Source of the DNA: an uncultured Sphingomonas sp.
Lineage (GTDB): Bacteria; Pseudomonadota; Alphaproteobacteria; Sphingomonadales; Sphingomonadaceae
Direction of reading: 5' to 3'
Length of the DNA: 64,000 nt
NCBI RefSeq assembly: GCF_934560975.1
Contig: NZ_CAKTFO010000014.1
Location: forward strand, 1 to 64,000
The position numbers were made by a program, and so were the translations under genes. Under the pieces are notes generated by a model that saw only the letters and a list, made by a program, of their open reading frames with translations, ran no database searches and had not been told where the DNA came from. Within the stretch, counting starts at the first letter, position 1, and every line of letters starts with the position of its first letter. Below are positions 24,710 through 36,571 of this stretch, in pieces.

Positions 24710-25819
24710 ATGAAGGCGACGATCGAACGTGCAACCCTGATGAAGAGCCTGGGACACGTCCAGTCGGTGGTGGAACGCCGCAACACGATCCCGATCCTCT
24801 CCAACGTCCTGATCGAGGCAATGGAAGGCGGGCTGCGCCTGATGGCGACCGACCTCGACCTGCAGGTGGTGGAAACCATCGCCGCGGCGGTGGACACGCC
24901 GGGCGCGACCACCGTGTCCGCGCACACCCTGTTCGACATCGTCCGCAAGCTGCCGGAAGGGTCGCAGGTCCAGCTGGCGGCGGCCGAGGGCAAGATGCAG
25001 ATCACGGCGGGGCGCGCCCGCTTCAACCTGCAAACCCTGCCGCGCGAGGATTTTCCGGTCATCGCCGAGGGCGAGCTGCCGACCCGGTTCGACCTGCCGG
25101 CCGAAACGCTGAAGCAGATCATCGACAAGACCCGCTTCGCCATCTCCACCGAGGAGACGCGTTATTATCTGAACGGCATCTTCCTCCATGTGTCGGACGA
25201 TGCCCAGCCGGTGCTGAAGGCGGCGGCGACCGACGGCCATCGCCTGGCCCGCGTCACCGTTGCCCGTCCCGACGGCGCGGAGGGGATGCCCGACGTGATC
25301 GTGCCGCGTAAGTGCGTGGGCGAGCTGCGCAAGCTCCTGGACGAGGTCGACGGATCGGTCGAAGTGTCGCTGTCGCCCACCAAGGTCCGTTTCGGCCTGG
25401 GCAGCGCGATCCTGACGTCCAAGCTGATCGACGGCACCTTCCCGGATTATTCGCGCGTCATCCCGACCGCCAACGACAAGCTGCTCCGGATCGATCCGCG
25501 CAGCTTCGAGGAGGGCGTGGACCGCGTCGCCACCATCGCCAGCGAAAAGACGCGCGCCGTGAAGATGGCGCTGGAACGCGACAAGATCACCCTGTCGGTG
25601 ACCAGCCCGGAAAACGGCACCGCCGCCGAGGAAGTGCCCGGCGACTATGCCGCGCAGGGGTTCGAGATCGGGTTCAACGCGCGCTACCTGCTCGACATTC
25701 TCAACCAGATCGACGGCGACCTGGTCGAGGTTCACCTGGCCGATGCCTCCGCCCCGACCCTGATTCGCGAAAATGACAAGGCACCGGCGCTGTACGTGCT
25801 GATGCCGATGCGGGTTTGA
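24710..25819 (+). CDS. dnaN: DNA polymerase III beta subunit (sliding clamp)
   Basis: The 369-residue sliding clamp of the replisome, with three repeated clamp domains; the first begins MKATIERATLMKSLGHVQ and the last ends YVLMPMRV, the normal C-terminus. The ATG at 24710 matches the family start. No dnaA is next to it; a terminator and an unrelated dehydrogenase gene separate it from recF and gyrB. Confidence 0.98.
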   Translation: MKATIERATLMKSLGHVQSVVERRNTIPILSNVLIEAMEGGLRLMATDLDLQVVETIAAAVDTPGATTVSAHTLFDIVRKLPEGSQVQLAAAEGKMQITAGRARFNLQTLPREDFPVIAEGELPTRFDLPAETLKQIIDKTRFAISTEETRYYLNGIFLHVSDDAQPVLKAAATDGHRLARVTVARPDGAEGMPDVIVPRKCVGELRKLLDEVDGSVEVSLSPTKVRFGLGSAILTSKLIDGTFPDYSRVIPTANDKLLRIDPRSFEEGVDRVATIASEKTRAVKMALERDKITLSVTSPENGTAAEEVPGDYAAQGFEIGFNARYLLDILNQIDGDLVEVHLADASAPTLIRENDKAPALYVLMPMRV

Positions 25820-25841
25820 CGCCCCTTCCCTGACGTGAGAC

Positions 25842-25871
25842 AAAGCCGTGCCTGTTGGGGGCACGGCTTTT
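25842..25871 (+). terminator. Rho-independent terminator after dnaN
   Basis: AAAGCCGTGCC (25842-25852), seven-base loop, GGCACGGCTTT (25860-25870) plus one more T. An 11-bp stem with flanking A and T runs, placed 22 bases after the dnaN stop. It separates dnaN from the next gene. Confidence 0.85.
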
Positions 25872-25888
25872 CGGGGGGAAAGTGCGCG

Positions 25889-27364
25889 ATGCGCAAGGTT
25901 GTGATGGCGTGGGCGGCGATGTCGCTCTGCGGTGGAGCCGCATGGGGCGCGGTGGTGGTGAATCCGTTTCCGGCGATCCAGCCGGGGATCAGCGCGCGGA
26001 TAAAACATTTCACCACGATCCCGGGCACGCAGGCGGGGCGGCCTCAGACCGGTGTGCAGCAGCTGAAGCCGGTCGGCGACAAGAGCGGCCGCCTGTTCGT
26101 CAACGACACGCGCGGCATCCTCTATGTCACGAACAAGGCCGGTGCCACGCCGAAGCCCTACCTGGACCTGCGTGCGCAGAATATCGGCTTTTCCAACGCG
26201 GCCAACAGCACCCAGACGGGGCTGATGAGCTTCGCCTTCCATCCCAATTTCAACCAGGACCCGTCGCAGCCGGGCTATCGCACCGCCTACACGATCGACA
26301 CCACCGCCGCGTCGGCGGGCACGGCGACGTGGAGCCTTCCCGGTCAGCCGGTGAGCCATCACGACGTGGTGCGGGAATGGACCGTGGCCGACCCCGCCGC
26401 TTCTGTCGCGACCGTAACGGGCATGCGCGAGGTGATGCGCCTTTCCCAGCCCAGGAGCGACCATGGTCCGGGCACCATCGCCTTCAACAGCTCCGCAAAG
26501 CCCGGCAGTGCCGATTACGGGAAACTCTATGTCGGCCTGGGCGACGGCGGCGGGGTCAACGATCCCTCCCGCAACGCCCAGAACCTGCAAAGCCCGTTCG
26601 GCAAGATCCTGCGGATCGACCCCGCCGATCCCGACGGCGCGGGCCCGTTGAGCTATGGCGTGCCCACGGACAATCCCTTTGCCGGTCAGGCCGGGGCGCG
26701 GGGCGAAGTGTGGGCCTATGGCTTGCGCAATCCGCAGCATTTCAGCTGGAGCGCCGACGGCCGCATGTTCATCGGGGAGATCGGCCAGGCGCAGATCGAG
26801 GAAGTCGATCTCGGCAAGGCCGGGTCCAATTATGGCTGGCCGATCCGGGAGGGCAGCTATGCCCGCGGCACGGGGTCCGACCAGAAGATTTACGACACCC
26901 CCGCCAACCCCGGCATGTTCGTCGATCCGATCGCGCAATATGACCATGAGGAGATCGTGCGCGACGGCATCTCTTCACTCGCCAGCCTGGGCAGCGCCTT
27001 TCTCTACGAAGGCAGCCTGGTGCCCGAACTGGTCGGCAAGCTGCTGGTCAGTGACCTGGTATCGGGGCGGCTCTTCTATCTCGACCCCAACGATCCCCGG
27101 GCCATGTTCCGCGAGTTGACCCTGACGCTGGACGGCCTGCCCACCACCATGCGCGCGCTGGAGGGTTATGCCACCGCCAAGCGGGTCGATTTGCGCCTGG
27201 GGGTGGACGATCGCGGCGAAATCTACCTGCTGAGCAAGGGCAATGGCGACATCTACCGCCTCATGCAGGCGGTGCCGGAGCCAGAGACATGGGCGATGGC
27301 GCTGGCGGGCTTCGGCCTGCTCGGCTGGCGGCTGCGTCGCCAGCGTCGGCTGTGTCGGGCCTGA
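25889..27364 (+). CDS. PQQ-dependent sugar dehydrogenase with PEPxxWA-CTERM tail
   Basis: A 491-residue secreted protein. A signal peptide (ending GGAAWG) leads into a beta-propeller of the soluble glucose dehydrogenase (GSDH) family: TGLMSFAFHPNF, GLGDGGG, EVWAYGLRNPQHFSW and GSNYGWP are typical blade motifs that hold PQQ and calcium. The C-terminus is a PEP-CTERM signal of the sphingomonad type: VPEPETWAM, a hydrophobic helix GFGLLGW and a basic RLRRQRR end, so an exosortase elsewhere would process it. The likely role is extracellular sugar or aldose oxidation. GGGGGGA lies about nine bases before the ATG. Confidence 0.88.
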   Translation: MRKVVMAWAAMSLCGGAAWGAVVVNPFPAIQPGISARIKHFTTIPGTQAGRPQTGVQQLKPVGDKSGRLFVNDTRGILYVTNKAGATPKPYLDLRAQNIGFSNAANSTQTGLMSFAFHPNFNQDPSQPGYRTAYTIDTTAASAGTATWSLPGQPVSHHDVVREWTVADPAASVATVTGMREVMRLSQPRSDHGPGTIAFNSSAKPGSADYGKLYVGLGDGGGVNDPSRNAQNLQSPFGKILRIDPADPDGAGPLSYGVPTDNPFAGQAGARGEVWAYGLRNPQHFSWSADGRMFIGEIGQAQIEEVDLGKAGSNYGWPIREGSYARGTGSDQKIYDTPANPGMFVDPIAQYDHEEIVRDGISSLASLGSAFLYEGSLVPELVGKLLVSDLVSGRLFYLDPNDPRAMFRELTLTLDGLPTTMRALEGYATAKRVDLRLGVDDRGEIYLLSKGNGDIYRLMQAVPEPETWAMALAGFGLLGWRLRRQRRLCRA

Positions 27365-27395
27365 CGCCGGGCGGATCGTCCGCTAACAGGTAGGG

Positions 27396-28487
27396 ATGGC
27401 CGTCCGCCGCCTTGCCCTGTCCGACTTCCGCAACCATGCCGATGCCCTGATCGCGCCGGGCCCCGGTCTGGTGATCCTGTCGGGCGAGAATGGGGCGGGC
27501 AAGACCAACATCCTTGAGGCGCTGTCCCTGCTCGCGCCGGGGCGGGGCCTGCGCGGCGCCACGTTGTCCGACATGGCGCGGGGGCAGGGCCCGGGCGGCT
27601 TCGCCATCCATGCGCGACTGGCGGACGAGGTGGAGATCGGCACCGGCACGTCGCCCACCGCCCCCGAACGGCGGCAGGTGCGGATCAACGGCGGCGATGC
27701 GACCGCCGCCGCGCTGGGGGAGCGGCTGTCGCTGCTGTGGCTGACGCCCGCCATGGACCGCCTGTTCACGGAGGGGGCGAGCGGGCGGCGGCGCTTTCTC
27801 GACCGGCTGGTGCTGGCGCGCGAGCCCACCCATGCCCACCATGCCAGCCGCTACGAAGCCGCGATGCGCGCCCGCAACAAATTGCTGGCCGAACCCGATG
27901 GCGCCGATCCGGGTTGGCTGGCGGCGTTGGAGGCGGGCATGGCCGAACATGGCGCGGCGGTGGCGGAGGCGCGGGGGCGGACGGTGGACGCACTCGCCGC
28001 CCGCCTGCACGACCAGCCCGCCGGTCCGTTCGCGCGCGCCGGTTTGGCGTTGACCGGCTGGTTGGCGCCGGCTGACGATGCCGGCAGCGCGCTGGCGGAT
28101 GCGCTGCGGGCGGGGCGCGGCCGCGATGCCGCCGCCGGGCGCACGCTGGCGGGGCCGCATCGCAGCGACCTGGCGGTGACGCATCTCGACAAGGCACAAC
28201 CGGCGGAACTCTGTTCGACCGGCGAGCAGAAGGCGCTGCTGCTCGGGCTGCTGCTGGCCCATGCCGATCTGGTGGCGGAGCACAGGGGGAGCCGCCCGAT
28301 CCTGCTGCTGGACGAGGTGGCGGCCCATCTCGATCCGCTGCGCCGCGCGGCCCTGTTCGACCGGCTGGACCGTGCCGGCGGCCAGGTGTGGATGACCGGC
28401 ACGGAGCCCGCGCCGTTTGCGGTCGCGCCCGCGCACGCGACCCGGATCACGGTTGCCGACGGGCTGCTCGCCCCCGCCCCCGGCTGA
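27396..28487 (+). CDS. recF: DNA replication/repair protein RecF
   Basis: A 363-residue SMC-like ATPase that loads RecA at gaps. Walker A is GENGAGKTN near residue 33, the signature lies around STGEQKALLLGL, and Walker B is PILLLDEVAAHLD. Followed by gyrB after about 58 bases, the classical order. The start has GGTAGGG just before ATG. Confidence 0.95.
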   Translation: MAVRRLALSDFRNHADALIAPGPGLVILSGENGAGKTNILEALSLLAPGRGLRGATLSDMARGQGPGGFAIHARLADEVEIGTGTSPTAPERRQVRINGGDATAAALGERLSLLWLTPAMDRLFTEGASGRRRFLDRLVLAREPTHAHHASRYEAAMRARNKLLAEPDGADPGWLAALEAGMAEHGAAVAEARGRTVDALAARLHDQPAGPFARAGLALTGWLAPADDAGSALADALRAGRGRDAAAGRTLAGPHRSDLAVTHLDKAQPAELCSTGEQKALLLGLLLAHADLVAEHRGSRPILLLDEVAAHLDPLRRAALFDRLDRAGGQVWMTGTEPAPFAVAPAHATRITVADGLLAPAPG

Positions 28488-28510
28488 CCGCCCGCGCCCG
28501 TCCATTTCGC

Positions 28511-28539
28511 TTGGGTTTCGACCCCGGAATCCCTATATA
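28511..28539 (+). promoter_or_regulatory. Candidate leaderless gyrB promoter
   Basis: TTGGGT (28511-28516), 17 bases, TATATA (28534-28539), six bases, ATG (28546). There is no ribosome-binding site, so the message likely starts at the A of ATG. Confidence 0.6.
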
Positions 28540-28545
28540 ATCGCT

Positions 28546-31014
<2,469 letters not shown>

Positions 31015-31030
31015 GCCGAGTCACAGACCG

Positions 31031-31063
31031 ATGTGCGCCGTCCTCATCGGGGACGGCGCACAT
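31031..31063. terminator. Hairpin between convergent gyrB and GH15 genes
   Basis: ATGTGCGCCGTCC (31031-31043) and GGACGGCGCACAT (31051-31063) form a perfect 13-bp stem with a seven-base loop, 16 bases after gyrB and touching the stop of the GH15 gene. It can serve both directions; no T-run follows. Confidence 0.65.
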
Positions 31064-32844
31064 TATCGTTGCTGCCGTTCCCGGGCGGGTCCACCCGTCT
31101 TGCCGAGGCTCAGCGCCGACGCCACCAGCGAGAGATGCGACAGCGCCTGCGGGAAATTGCCCATCAGCCGGCCGGTGGACAGCGACACTTCCTCCGACAA
31201 CAGTCCCAGATCGTTGGCGGTCGCGCAGAGCCGGTCGAACAGCTGGCGGGCATCATCGTGGCGGCCCTGCAGCCCGTACACATCGGCCAGCCAGAAGCTG
31301 CAGGCGATAAACGCCCCCTCGTCGCCGCCGACGCCGTCGTCAGTGTCTTCGGTCGCGTAGCGGAGGACATAGCCGCCCACCATCAGCTCCCGCTCGATCG
31401 CCGCGACGGTGCCGACGATGCGTGGATCGTCGGGCGGCAGGAAGCCGACCAGCGGCAGCGCCAGCGTCGCGGCGTCCAGCGCATCATCGTCGTAAGCGCG
31501 GACGAAGCTGTTGCGCGCCGTGCTGAACCCGCGTTCCAGCACCTCCGCCTTCACGGCATCGGCGAGGTCGCGATAATGCCGCGCCAGCTCCCTGTCCTGC
31601 TCGAACCAGGTCGCGGCGCGGTCGAACGCGACCCAGCACATCACCTTGGACTGGACATGGTGGCGCGGCGGGCCACGGCTTTCCCAGAAGCCCGCATCAG
31701 GCTCCCGCCACAGATCCTCGGCCTTTTTCACCAGCAGGCGGAACAGGGCATCGTCGCCATCCCGCTGGCGATGGTGGCAGGCGAGCAGCAAGGTGTTGAG
31801 TATCTCGCCATAGACGTCGAGCTGGAGCTGATCGATCGCGGCATTGCCGATCCGCACCGGGCGCGATCCGTTGAAGCCGGCCAGCCACTCCGCCTCCCAC
31901 TCCTCCGCATGGCGATGACCGGTAACGGTGTAGAGCGGCCGGACATCGACCGGCTCGCCCGCCAGCGAGCGGCGGAGCCAGCCGGTCCAGGCCCGCGCCT
32001 CCTCCTCGAACCCGGCATGGTGGAAGGCCAGCAGGGTGAAAGTGGCGTCGCGCAGCCAGCAGAAGCGATAATCCCAGTTGCGCGTCCCGCCCGCGCCTTC
32101 GGGCAGGGAGGTGGTGGGGGCTGCGACCATGCCGCCGGTCGGGCGATGCACCAGAGCCTTGAGCGTCAGCAGGGAGCGGGCGACGATCGCGCGGTCGGGG
32201 CCGTCATAGTCCAGCTTGGCGATCCAGTCCCGCCAGAAACGCTGCGTGTTGGCAAGGTCGTGGGGCGGATGGAGCGGCTCCGGCTCCTGTCCGTGCGACG
32301 GATACCACGTCATGGTGAAGCAGACCCGCTCACCCGCCGCCACATCGAACCGGCTGGTCAGGGTGCCGCAATCATGGGTCACGTCGGCATCGGCGCGCAG
32401 CACCACCGCATTGGGACCGGCTACCGCGAACACCTCACGCGGCGAGCGGACCTCCACCAGCGGCCGGACCTGCCCATAGTCGAAACGCAGCGCCAAGGTT
32501 GAACGGATGGTGGTCGTGCCCCAGCGCCCCTCCACGATCCGCACCACGTCCGGCGCCTCGCCCCGGATCGGCATGAAGTCGATCAGGGTCACGCCGCCGC
32601 CGTCGGTCTCCCACACAGTCTCCAGGATCAGCGTGTCGTCCTGATAACGCCGCTCGGTCCGGACGATTTCGCCCTCCGGCGCGATCCGCCAATGGCCGTT
32701 GTCCTCGTTCCCGAGCAGAGCGGCGAAGCATGCCTCCGAATCGAAGCGCGGCATGCACAGCCATTCGATCGATCCGTCGCGCGCAACCAGGGCGGCCGTC
32801 TCGCCGTCCCCGATCATGCCGTAATCCTCGATCCGCTTCGCCAT
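31063..32844 (-). CDS. Glycoside hydrolase family 15 protein (glucoamylase/trehalase-like)
   Basis: A 593-residue cytoplasmic GH15 enzyme. The opening IEDYGMIGDGETAALV.RDGSIEWLC is the trademark of this bacterial group; the (alpha/alpha)6 barrel shows RNWDYRFCWLRDATFTL and the late LGLLSEEVS catalytic region. Relatives hydrolyse alpha-glucans or trehalose; substrate cannot be told. No ribosome-binding site; TAGGAT stands six bases before ATG, again a leaderless pattern. Confidence 0.9.
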   Translation of the reverse strand: MAKRIEDYGMIGDGETAALVARDGSIEWLCMPRFDSEACFAALLGNEDNGHWRIAPEGEIVRTERRYQDDTLILETVWETDGGGVTLIDFMPIRGEAPDVVRIVEGRWGTTTIRSTLALRFDYGQVRPLVEVRSPREVFAVAGPNAVVLRADADVTHDCGTLTSRFDVAAGERVCFTMTWYPSHGQEPEPLHPPHDLANTQRFWRDWIAKLDYDGPDRAIVARSLLTLKALVHRPTGGMVAAPTTSLPEGAGGTRNWDYRFCWLRDATFTLLAFHHAGFEEEARAWTGWLRRSLAGEPVDVRPLYTVTGHRHAEEWEAEWLAGFNGSRPVRIGNAAIDQLQLDVYGEILNTLLLACHHRQRDGDDALFRLLVKKAEDLWREPDAGFWESRGPPRHHVQSKVMCWVAFDRAATWFEQDRELARHYRDLADAVKAEVLERGFSTARNSFVRAYDDDALDAATLALPLVGFLPPDDPRIVGTVAAIERELMVGGYVLRYATEDTDDGVGGDEGAFIACSFWLADVYGLQGRHDDARQLFDRLCATANDLGLLSEEVSLSTGRLMGNFPQALSHLSLVASALSLGKTGGPARERQQR

Positions 32845-32850
32845 GCCTGC

Positions 32851-32856
32851 ATCCTA
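32851..32856 (-). promoter_or_regulatory. Candidate -10 box of GH15 gene
   Basis: TAGGAT on the minus strand, six bases before the ATG at 32844. No convincing -35 box is seen 16-18 bases upstream, so this is a weak call supported mainly by the recurring spacing. Confidence 0.35.
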
Positions 32857-32959
32857 CGCCGCCGCGCACCGGGTCACGCGCCGGACGCTTCATAACCGGC
32901 GGGTGCCCCGCGCGGGGTGACAAAGATTGTCTTAGCCGACGGTGCCCGTGCGGCGCGTG

Positions 32960-34744
32960 TCAATCACCCGGCAGGATGTGGTGCAGCACCTGCCGCGCCG
33001 TATCCTTGATCAGCGACGCCTCCTCCGGGTCGCCCTTGACCAGCATCGACATGAAGCTTTTCGCCTGGGTCAGGTTGATGTGCGGCGGCAGCGGCGGCAC
33101 TTCGGGATCGCACTTCACCTCCAGCACCACCGGCACGCGGGCGGCCAGAGCCTCGTCCCAGGCGGCCCCCATCCGGTCGGGATCGTCGCAATAGATGCCC
33201 TTTAGCCCGATCAGCTCAGCGAACTTGTGATAGGGCACGTCGGGCAGGTTCTGCGTCGCCTCGAACTTGGGATTGCCCTCCATCACGCGCTGTTCCCACG
33301 TGACCTGGTTCAGATCCTCATTGTTCAGCACGCAGACGATGAAGCGCGGATCGGCCCATTGTCGCCAATATTTCTGGACGGTGATCAGCTCCGCCATGTT
33401 GTTCATCTGCATGGCGCCGTCCCCGACCGAGGCGATCACCGGCCGCCCCGGAAAGGCGAACTTGGCGGCGATGGCATAGGGCACGGCCGCGCCCATGGAA
33501 GCGAGGCCGCCCGACAGCGATCCCATCATGCCGCGCCGCATCCTGATGTCGCGGGCATACCAATTGGCGCAGCTGCCGGAATCGCTGGTCAGGATCACGT
33601 CGTCGGGCAACCGCTCGCTCAGTTCGGTGAAGATGCGTTGCGGATTGACCGGGTCCGCCTTGGCATGGGCGCGTTCGGTCACGACCTGCCGCCAATCGTC
33701 GTTCCAGCCCTTGATGGTATCCCGCCAGCTATCGTCCTCCTTGGGGCGGAGCAGCGGCAGCAGGGCTGCCAGCGTCAGCCCGGCGTCGCCCTCCAGATTG
33801 AGCTCCATGGGGTAGCGGATCGACAACATGCCGGGGTCGAGGTCGATCTGCACCCCGCGCGCCTGGCCTTCCTTGGGCAGGAATTCGGAATAAGGGAAAC
33901 CCGACCCGACCATCAGCAACGTGTCGCATTCCATCATCAGGTCATAGCTGGGCTTGGTGCCGAGCAACCCGATCGATCCGGTGACCCATGGCAGGTCGTC
34001 TGGCAGCACCTGCTTGCCGAGCAGGGCCTTGGCCGCGCCCGCGCCGAGCCGGTCGGCAACGGCGATCACCTCGTCCGTCGCCTCCTTCGCGCCCGCGCCG
34101 ACCAGGATGGCGACCTTGCGCCCGGCGTTCAGGATCTCCGCCGCGCGGGCGAGATCCGCCTCCTGCGGCACCACCCGCGGCCGGCTCCAGCCGACGCCGG
34201 AGAAGACCGCGCCATGTTTGCGCGGCGGCTCCTCCATGGTCATTTCCTGAAGGTCGTTGGGGAAGATCAGGGCGGTGACGCGGCGGTGCCCCAACGCGAT
34301 CCGCACCGCGCGGTCGGTGATGTGCCGCACCTGCGCGGGCACGCTGGCGGTGGCGACGAACTCGCCCGCCACGTCTTTGAACATCGACTGGAGGTCCAGC
34401 TCCTGCTGGTAATGCGCGCCGATCGCGGTGCGCGCCTGCTGGCCGGCAATGGCCAGCACCGGCATATGATCCAGCCGCGCATCGTAGAGACCGGTCAGCA
34501 GGTGTGCCGCGCCCGGCCCGGACGTGGCGATGCACACGCCCAGCTCGCCCGTGAACTTGGCATGGGCGGATGCCATGAAGGCCGCCATCTCCTCATGCCG
34601 GACCTGCACGAATTCGAACCGGTCGCCGGCCCGGTCCAGCGCACCGAGCAGCCCGTTGATGCCGTCTCCAGGGTAGCCGAAGATCCGCCTGACACCCCAT
34701 TGGTGCAGCCGATCCCAGAAGAAGTCGCCGACGGTTTGGGCCAT
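32960..34744 (-). CDS. Thiamine-pyrophosphate enzyme, pyruvate oxidase-like
   Basis: A 594-residue member of the acetohydroxyacid synthase/pyruvate oxidase family. The N-terminal Pyr domain has FGYPGDGINGLLG and VRHEEMAAFMA (catalytic Glu); the C-terminal TPP site is SVGDGAMQMNNMAELITV with a following NN. Closest in layout to pyruvate dehydrogenase (quinone)/pyruvate oxidase PoxB, which makes acetate and CO2 from pyruvate; acetolactate synthase is less likely. The ATG at 34744 has an AGGA upstream and starts at the conserved domain; the frame open to 34882 is not used. Confidence 0.88.
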   Translation of the reverse strand: MAQTVGDFFWDRLHQWGVRRIFGYPGDGINGLLGALDRAGDRFEFVQVRHEEMAAFMASAHAKFTGELGVCIATSGPGAAHLLTGLYDARLDHMPVLAIAGQQARTAIGAHYQQELDLQSMFKDVAGEFVATASVPAQVRHITDRAVRIALGHRRVTALIFPNDLQEMTMEEPPRKHGAVFSGVGWSRPRVVPQEADLARAAEILNAGRKVAILVGAGAKEATDEVIAVADRLGAGAAKALLGKQVLPDDLPWVTGSIGLLGTKPSYDLMMECDTLLMVGSGFPYSEFLPKEGQARGVQIDLDPGMLSIRYPMELNLEGDAGLTLAALLPLLRPKEDDSWRDTIKGWNDDWRQVVTERAHAKADPVNPQRIFTELSERLPDDVILTSDSGSCANWYARDIRMRRGMMGSLSGGLASMGAAVPYAIAAKFAFPGRPVIASVGDGAMQMNNMAELITVQKYWRQWADPRFIVCVLNNEDLNQVTWEQRVMEGNPKFEATQNLPDVPYHKFAELIGLKGIYCDDPDRMGAAWDEALAARVPVVLEVKCDPEVPPLPPHINLTQAKSFMSMLVKGDPEEASLIKDTARQVLHHILPGD

Positions 34745-34927
34745 GGATCCTGTCCTCAACGCTTTCCCTGTAAACGGGCGGAGCGTCGGGGCCGTTCCCC
34801 GTCGGGCCATGCGAAACCGCCGGCTTTCGCACCGGGGAACGCGGTCGCCGTTCAGGCCGGGGCCGTTATGGCCCGCGTACAACCGACGCGCCCCGAAGGC
34901 CGCGCATATCGGCCGGCAACCGCATCC

Positions 34928-36385
34928 TTATCCCGGATATGCTCCACGCTCGCGGACCTTGGCGGGGCCGATTTCCTGCAGCAGCATGTCCATCATCGGA
35001 TAGGGCTGTTTCAGGCCGGTATTCGGGATCGCGCCCCAGAAGCCATATTGGCTGCCAGGGCCGGCCAGGTCGTAGAAGCTCCAGTGGCGCACGCCGGCGG
35101 CCGTCCCTTCATGGATCATGCGGCGCACGATCTCGGCCGCTTCCCGGCTGTGCAGCACCCGGCCGGTAAACTCGGTCACGGCCGGACGGTCCTCCTTGGA
35201 GATGAAGGGCGCCTGCGTGTAGATGCTGGTGTTGTACTCGTAAGCCCACAATTCGGCGCCGATGCTGTCCGCCAGCTTCTTGTGCTGGGCGAATAGCGGC
35301 GCGCGTGCGACCCGGCGCTGTTCCAGATAGGCGAGCGCGCCCGCGACATCGTTGCGGTCGGAGAAGCCCTTCCAGACGGTCTGCATCTCCTCCTTGTTGC
35401 TGATCCCGATATAGGGCGCGACCGTCCAGGCGCGGATCAGGCTACGCGGGGCACCCGACTGGTCCCAACCCCGCATGATCTTGGTAAAACGGGCGGGAGT
35501 GGCCCACTGGCCGTTGAGCGCCCATTGCGCGCGCGGCGTTATCCTGGCGACCACCCTGGCCGCCTGACCCGAGCGCAGCCCATAGACCTCGTCCGGGTCG
35601 CCCAGCGCCTTCACATATTTGTAGTTGTTGGGAATGCCGCCCCAGGATTCGTTGGACCATTCCAGCACCAGCTTGCGCTTGCTGTCGAGCGTCGCGGCGA
35701 TCGTCCGCACTTCCTCGACGATCTGCGCCTCCGTCATGTCGCGGTGGATGTTCCACCACATGTCCGCGCCCAGCATGTTGGACAGCAAAGCCGCGTCCTT
35801 CGCATGGCGGGCGGGCAGTCCCGGGAAGGCGCCGTCATTGTCGCCCCAACTCTTGAACCGGATCATGCCGAACGGCTTCAGCCAGTAGATATAGTCCGGC
35901 CGGAAGATCTCGCCCTTCTGGTAGCGCGGCAGCAGGGAGGTCTCGACCATCACGAAGCTGACCGGGCCGGTGCCGGCCGGGTCCAGCTTCGCCTGCACGG
36001 TATTGTCCGACGGCGCTGTCAGCGTGACCGTGCCGCGATTGCCGTTGAACTTGACGGGCACGTTGCGGAGGCTGAGCGCCTTGATCTCGCCCTTCTTGAT
36101 GATCGTATAGCTGCGCGTGCCCGGCATCACCGGAAACATGCTGATCACCCGCCCGACATTGTTGCCGAGCGGCCAACCGTCCGCCCCGACGCTGGCCGGG
36201 GTCCGGTCGGCGTTCGTCCACGGGCGGTGCAGCTGTGCCTGGTCCAGGAACGGCTCGGCCGACGTGTAATCGCGAAACTGCGAGACGTGGATGCCATGCA
36301 GCGGGGTTGCAAAGGCGGGCGCGGGCGCGAGTGCCGGCGTACACAGGAGCGCCAAGGCGGAGCCGAACACGGGCAATATTCTCAA
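34928..36385 (-). CDS. Secreted TIM-barrel-like protein, glycosidase-like
   Basis: A 485-residue protein with a signal peptide (ending PAFA, then TPLHG). The central part MWWNIHRDMTEAQIVEEV and KLVLEWSNESWGG resembles the acid/base strand of clan-A (GH5-like) glycosidases, in which the residue after Asn is the catalytic Glu; later ELWAYEYNTS could supply the second acid. No carbohydrate-binding module is obvious. The start is TTG with AGGAG seven bases upstream. Activity not assigned; a role in polysaccharide handling is inferred. Confidence 0.6.
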   Translation of the reverse strand: MRILPVFGSALALLCTPALAPAPAFATPLHGIHVSQFRDYTSAEPFLDQAQLHRPWTNADRTPASVGADGWPLGNNVGRVISMFPVMPGTRSYTIIKKGEIKALSLRNVPVKFNGNRGTVTLTAPSDNTVQAKLDPAGTGPVSFVMVETSLLPRYQKGEIFRPDYIYWLKPFGMIRFKSWGDNDGAFPGLPARHAKDAALLSNMLGADMWWNIHRDMTEAQIVEEVRTIAATLDSKRKLVLEWSNESWGGIPNNYKYVKALGDPDEVYGLRSGQAARVVARITPRAQWALNGQWATPARFTKIMRGWDQSGAPRSLIRAWTVAPYIGISNKEEMQTVWKGFSDRNDVAGALAYLEQRRVARAPLFAQHKKLADSIGAELWAYEYNTSIYTQAPFISKEDRPAVTEFTGRVLHSREAAEIVRRMIHEGTAAGVRHWSFYDLAGPGSQYGFWGAIPNTGLKQPYPMMDMLLQEIGPAKVRERGAYPG

Positions 36386-36571
36386 GTGCGATCTCCTGGC
36401 TGGCGCGGATCATGGCGGCGCCTGCTGGTCCACGCGCCCCCGCTGTCATGCCGACATCGATGGTTTCTACAGCGGATCGGCGGCACTGGATAGGCGACGG
36501 GCCGCTTGCGCCGTCCCGCCTGCCATGCGCGGACAAAATACGGTGCTCGCTCGATCGGGCGGAGCCCTCCG

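Noticed and set aside
24707..26947. Long minus-strand frame over dnaN and the dehydrogenase gene
   Set aside because: Antisense to two strongly recognised genes and crosses a rho-independent terminator.
24610..28545. Replication origin near dnaN-recF-gyrB
   Set aside because: No dnaA, no AT-rich stretch and no cluster of DnaA boxes was seen; the order alone is not enough.
33227..35296. 689-codon plus-strand frame opposite the TPP enzyme
   Set aside because: The minus-strand protein has full TPP motifs; the plus frame reads as shadow sequence.
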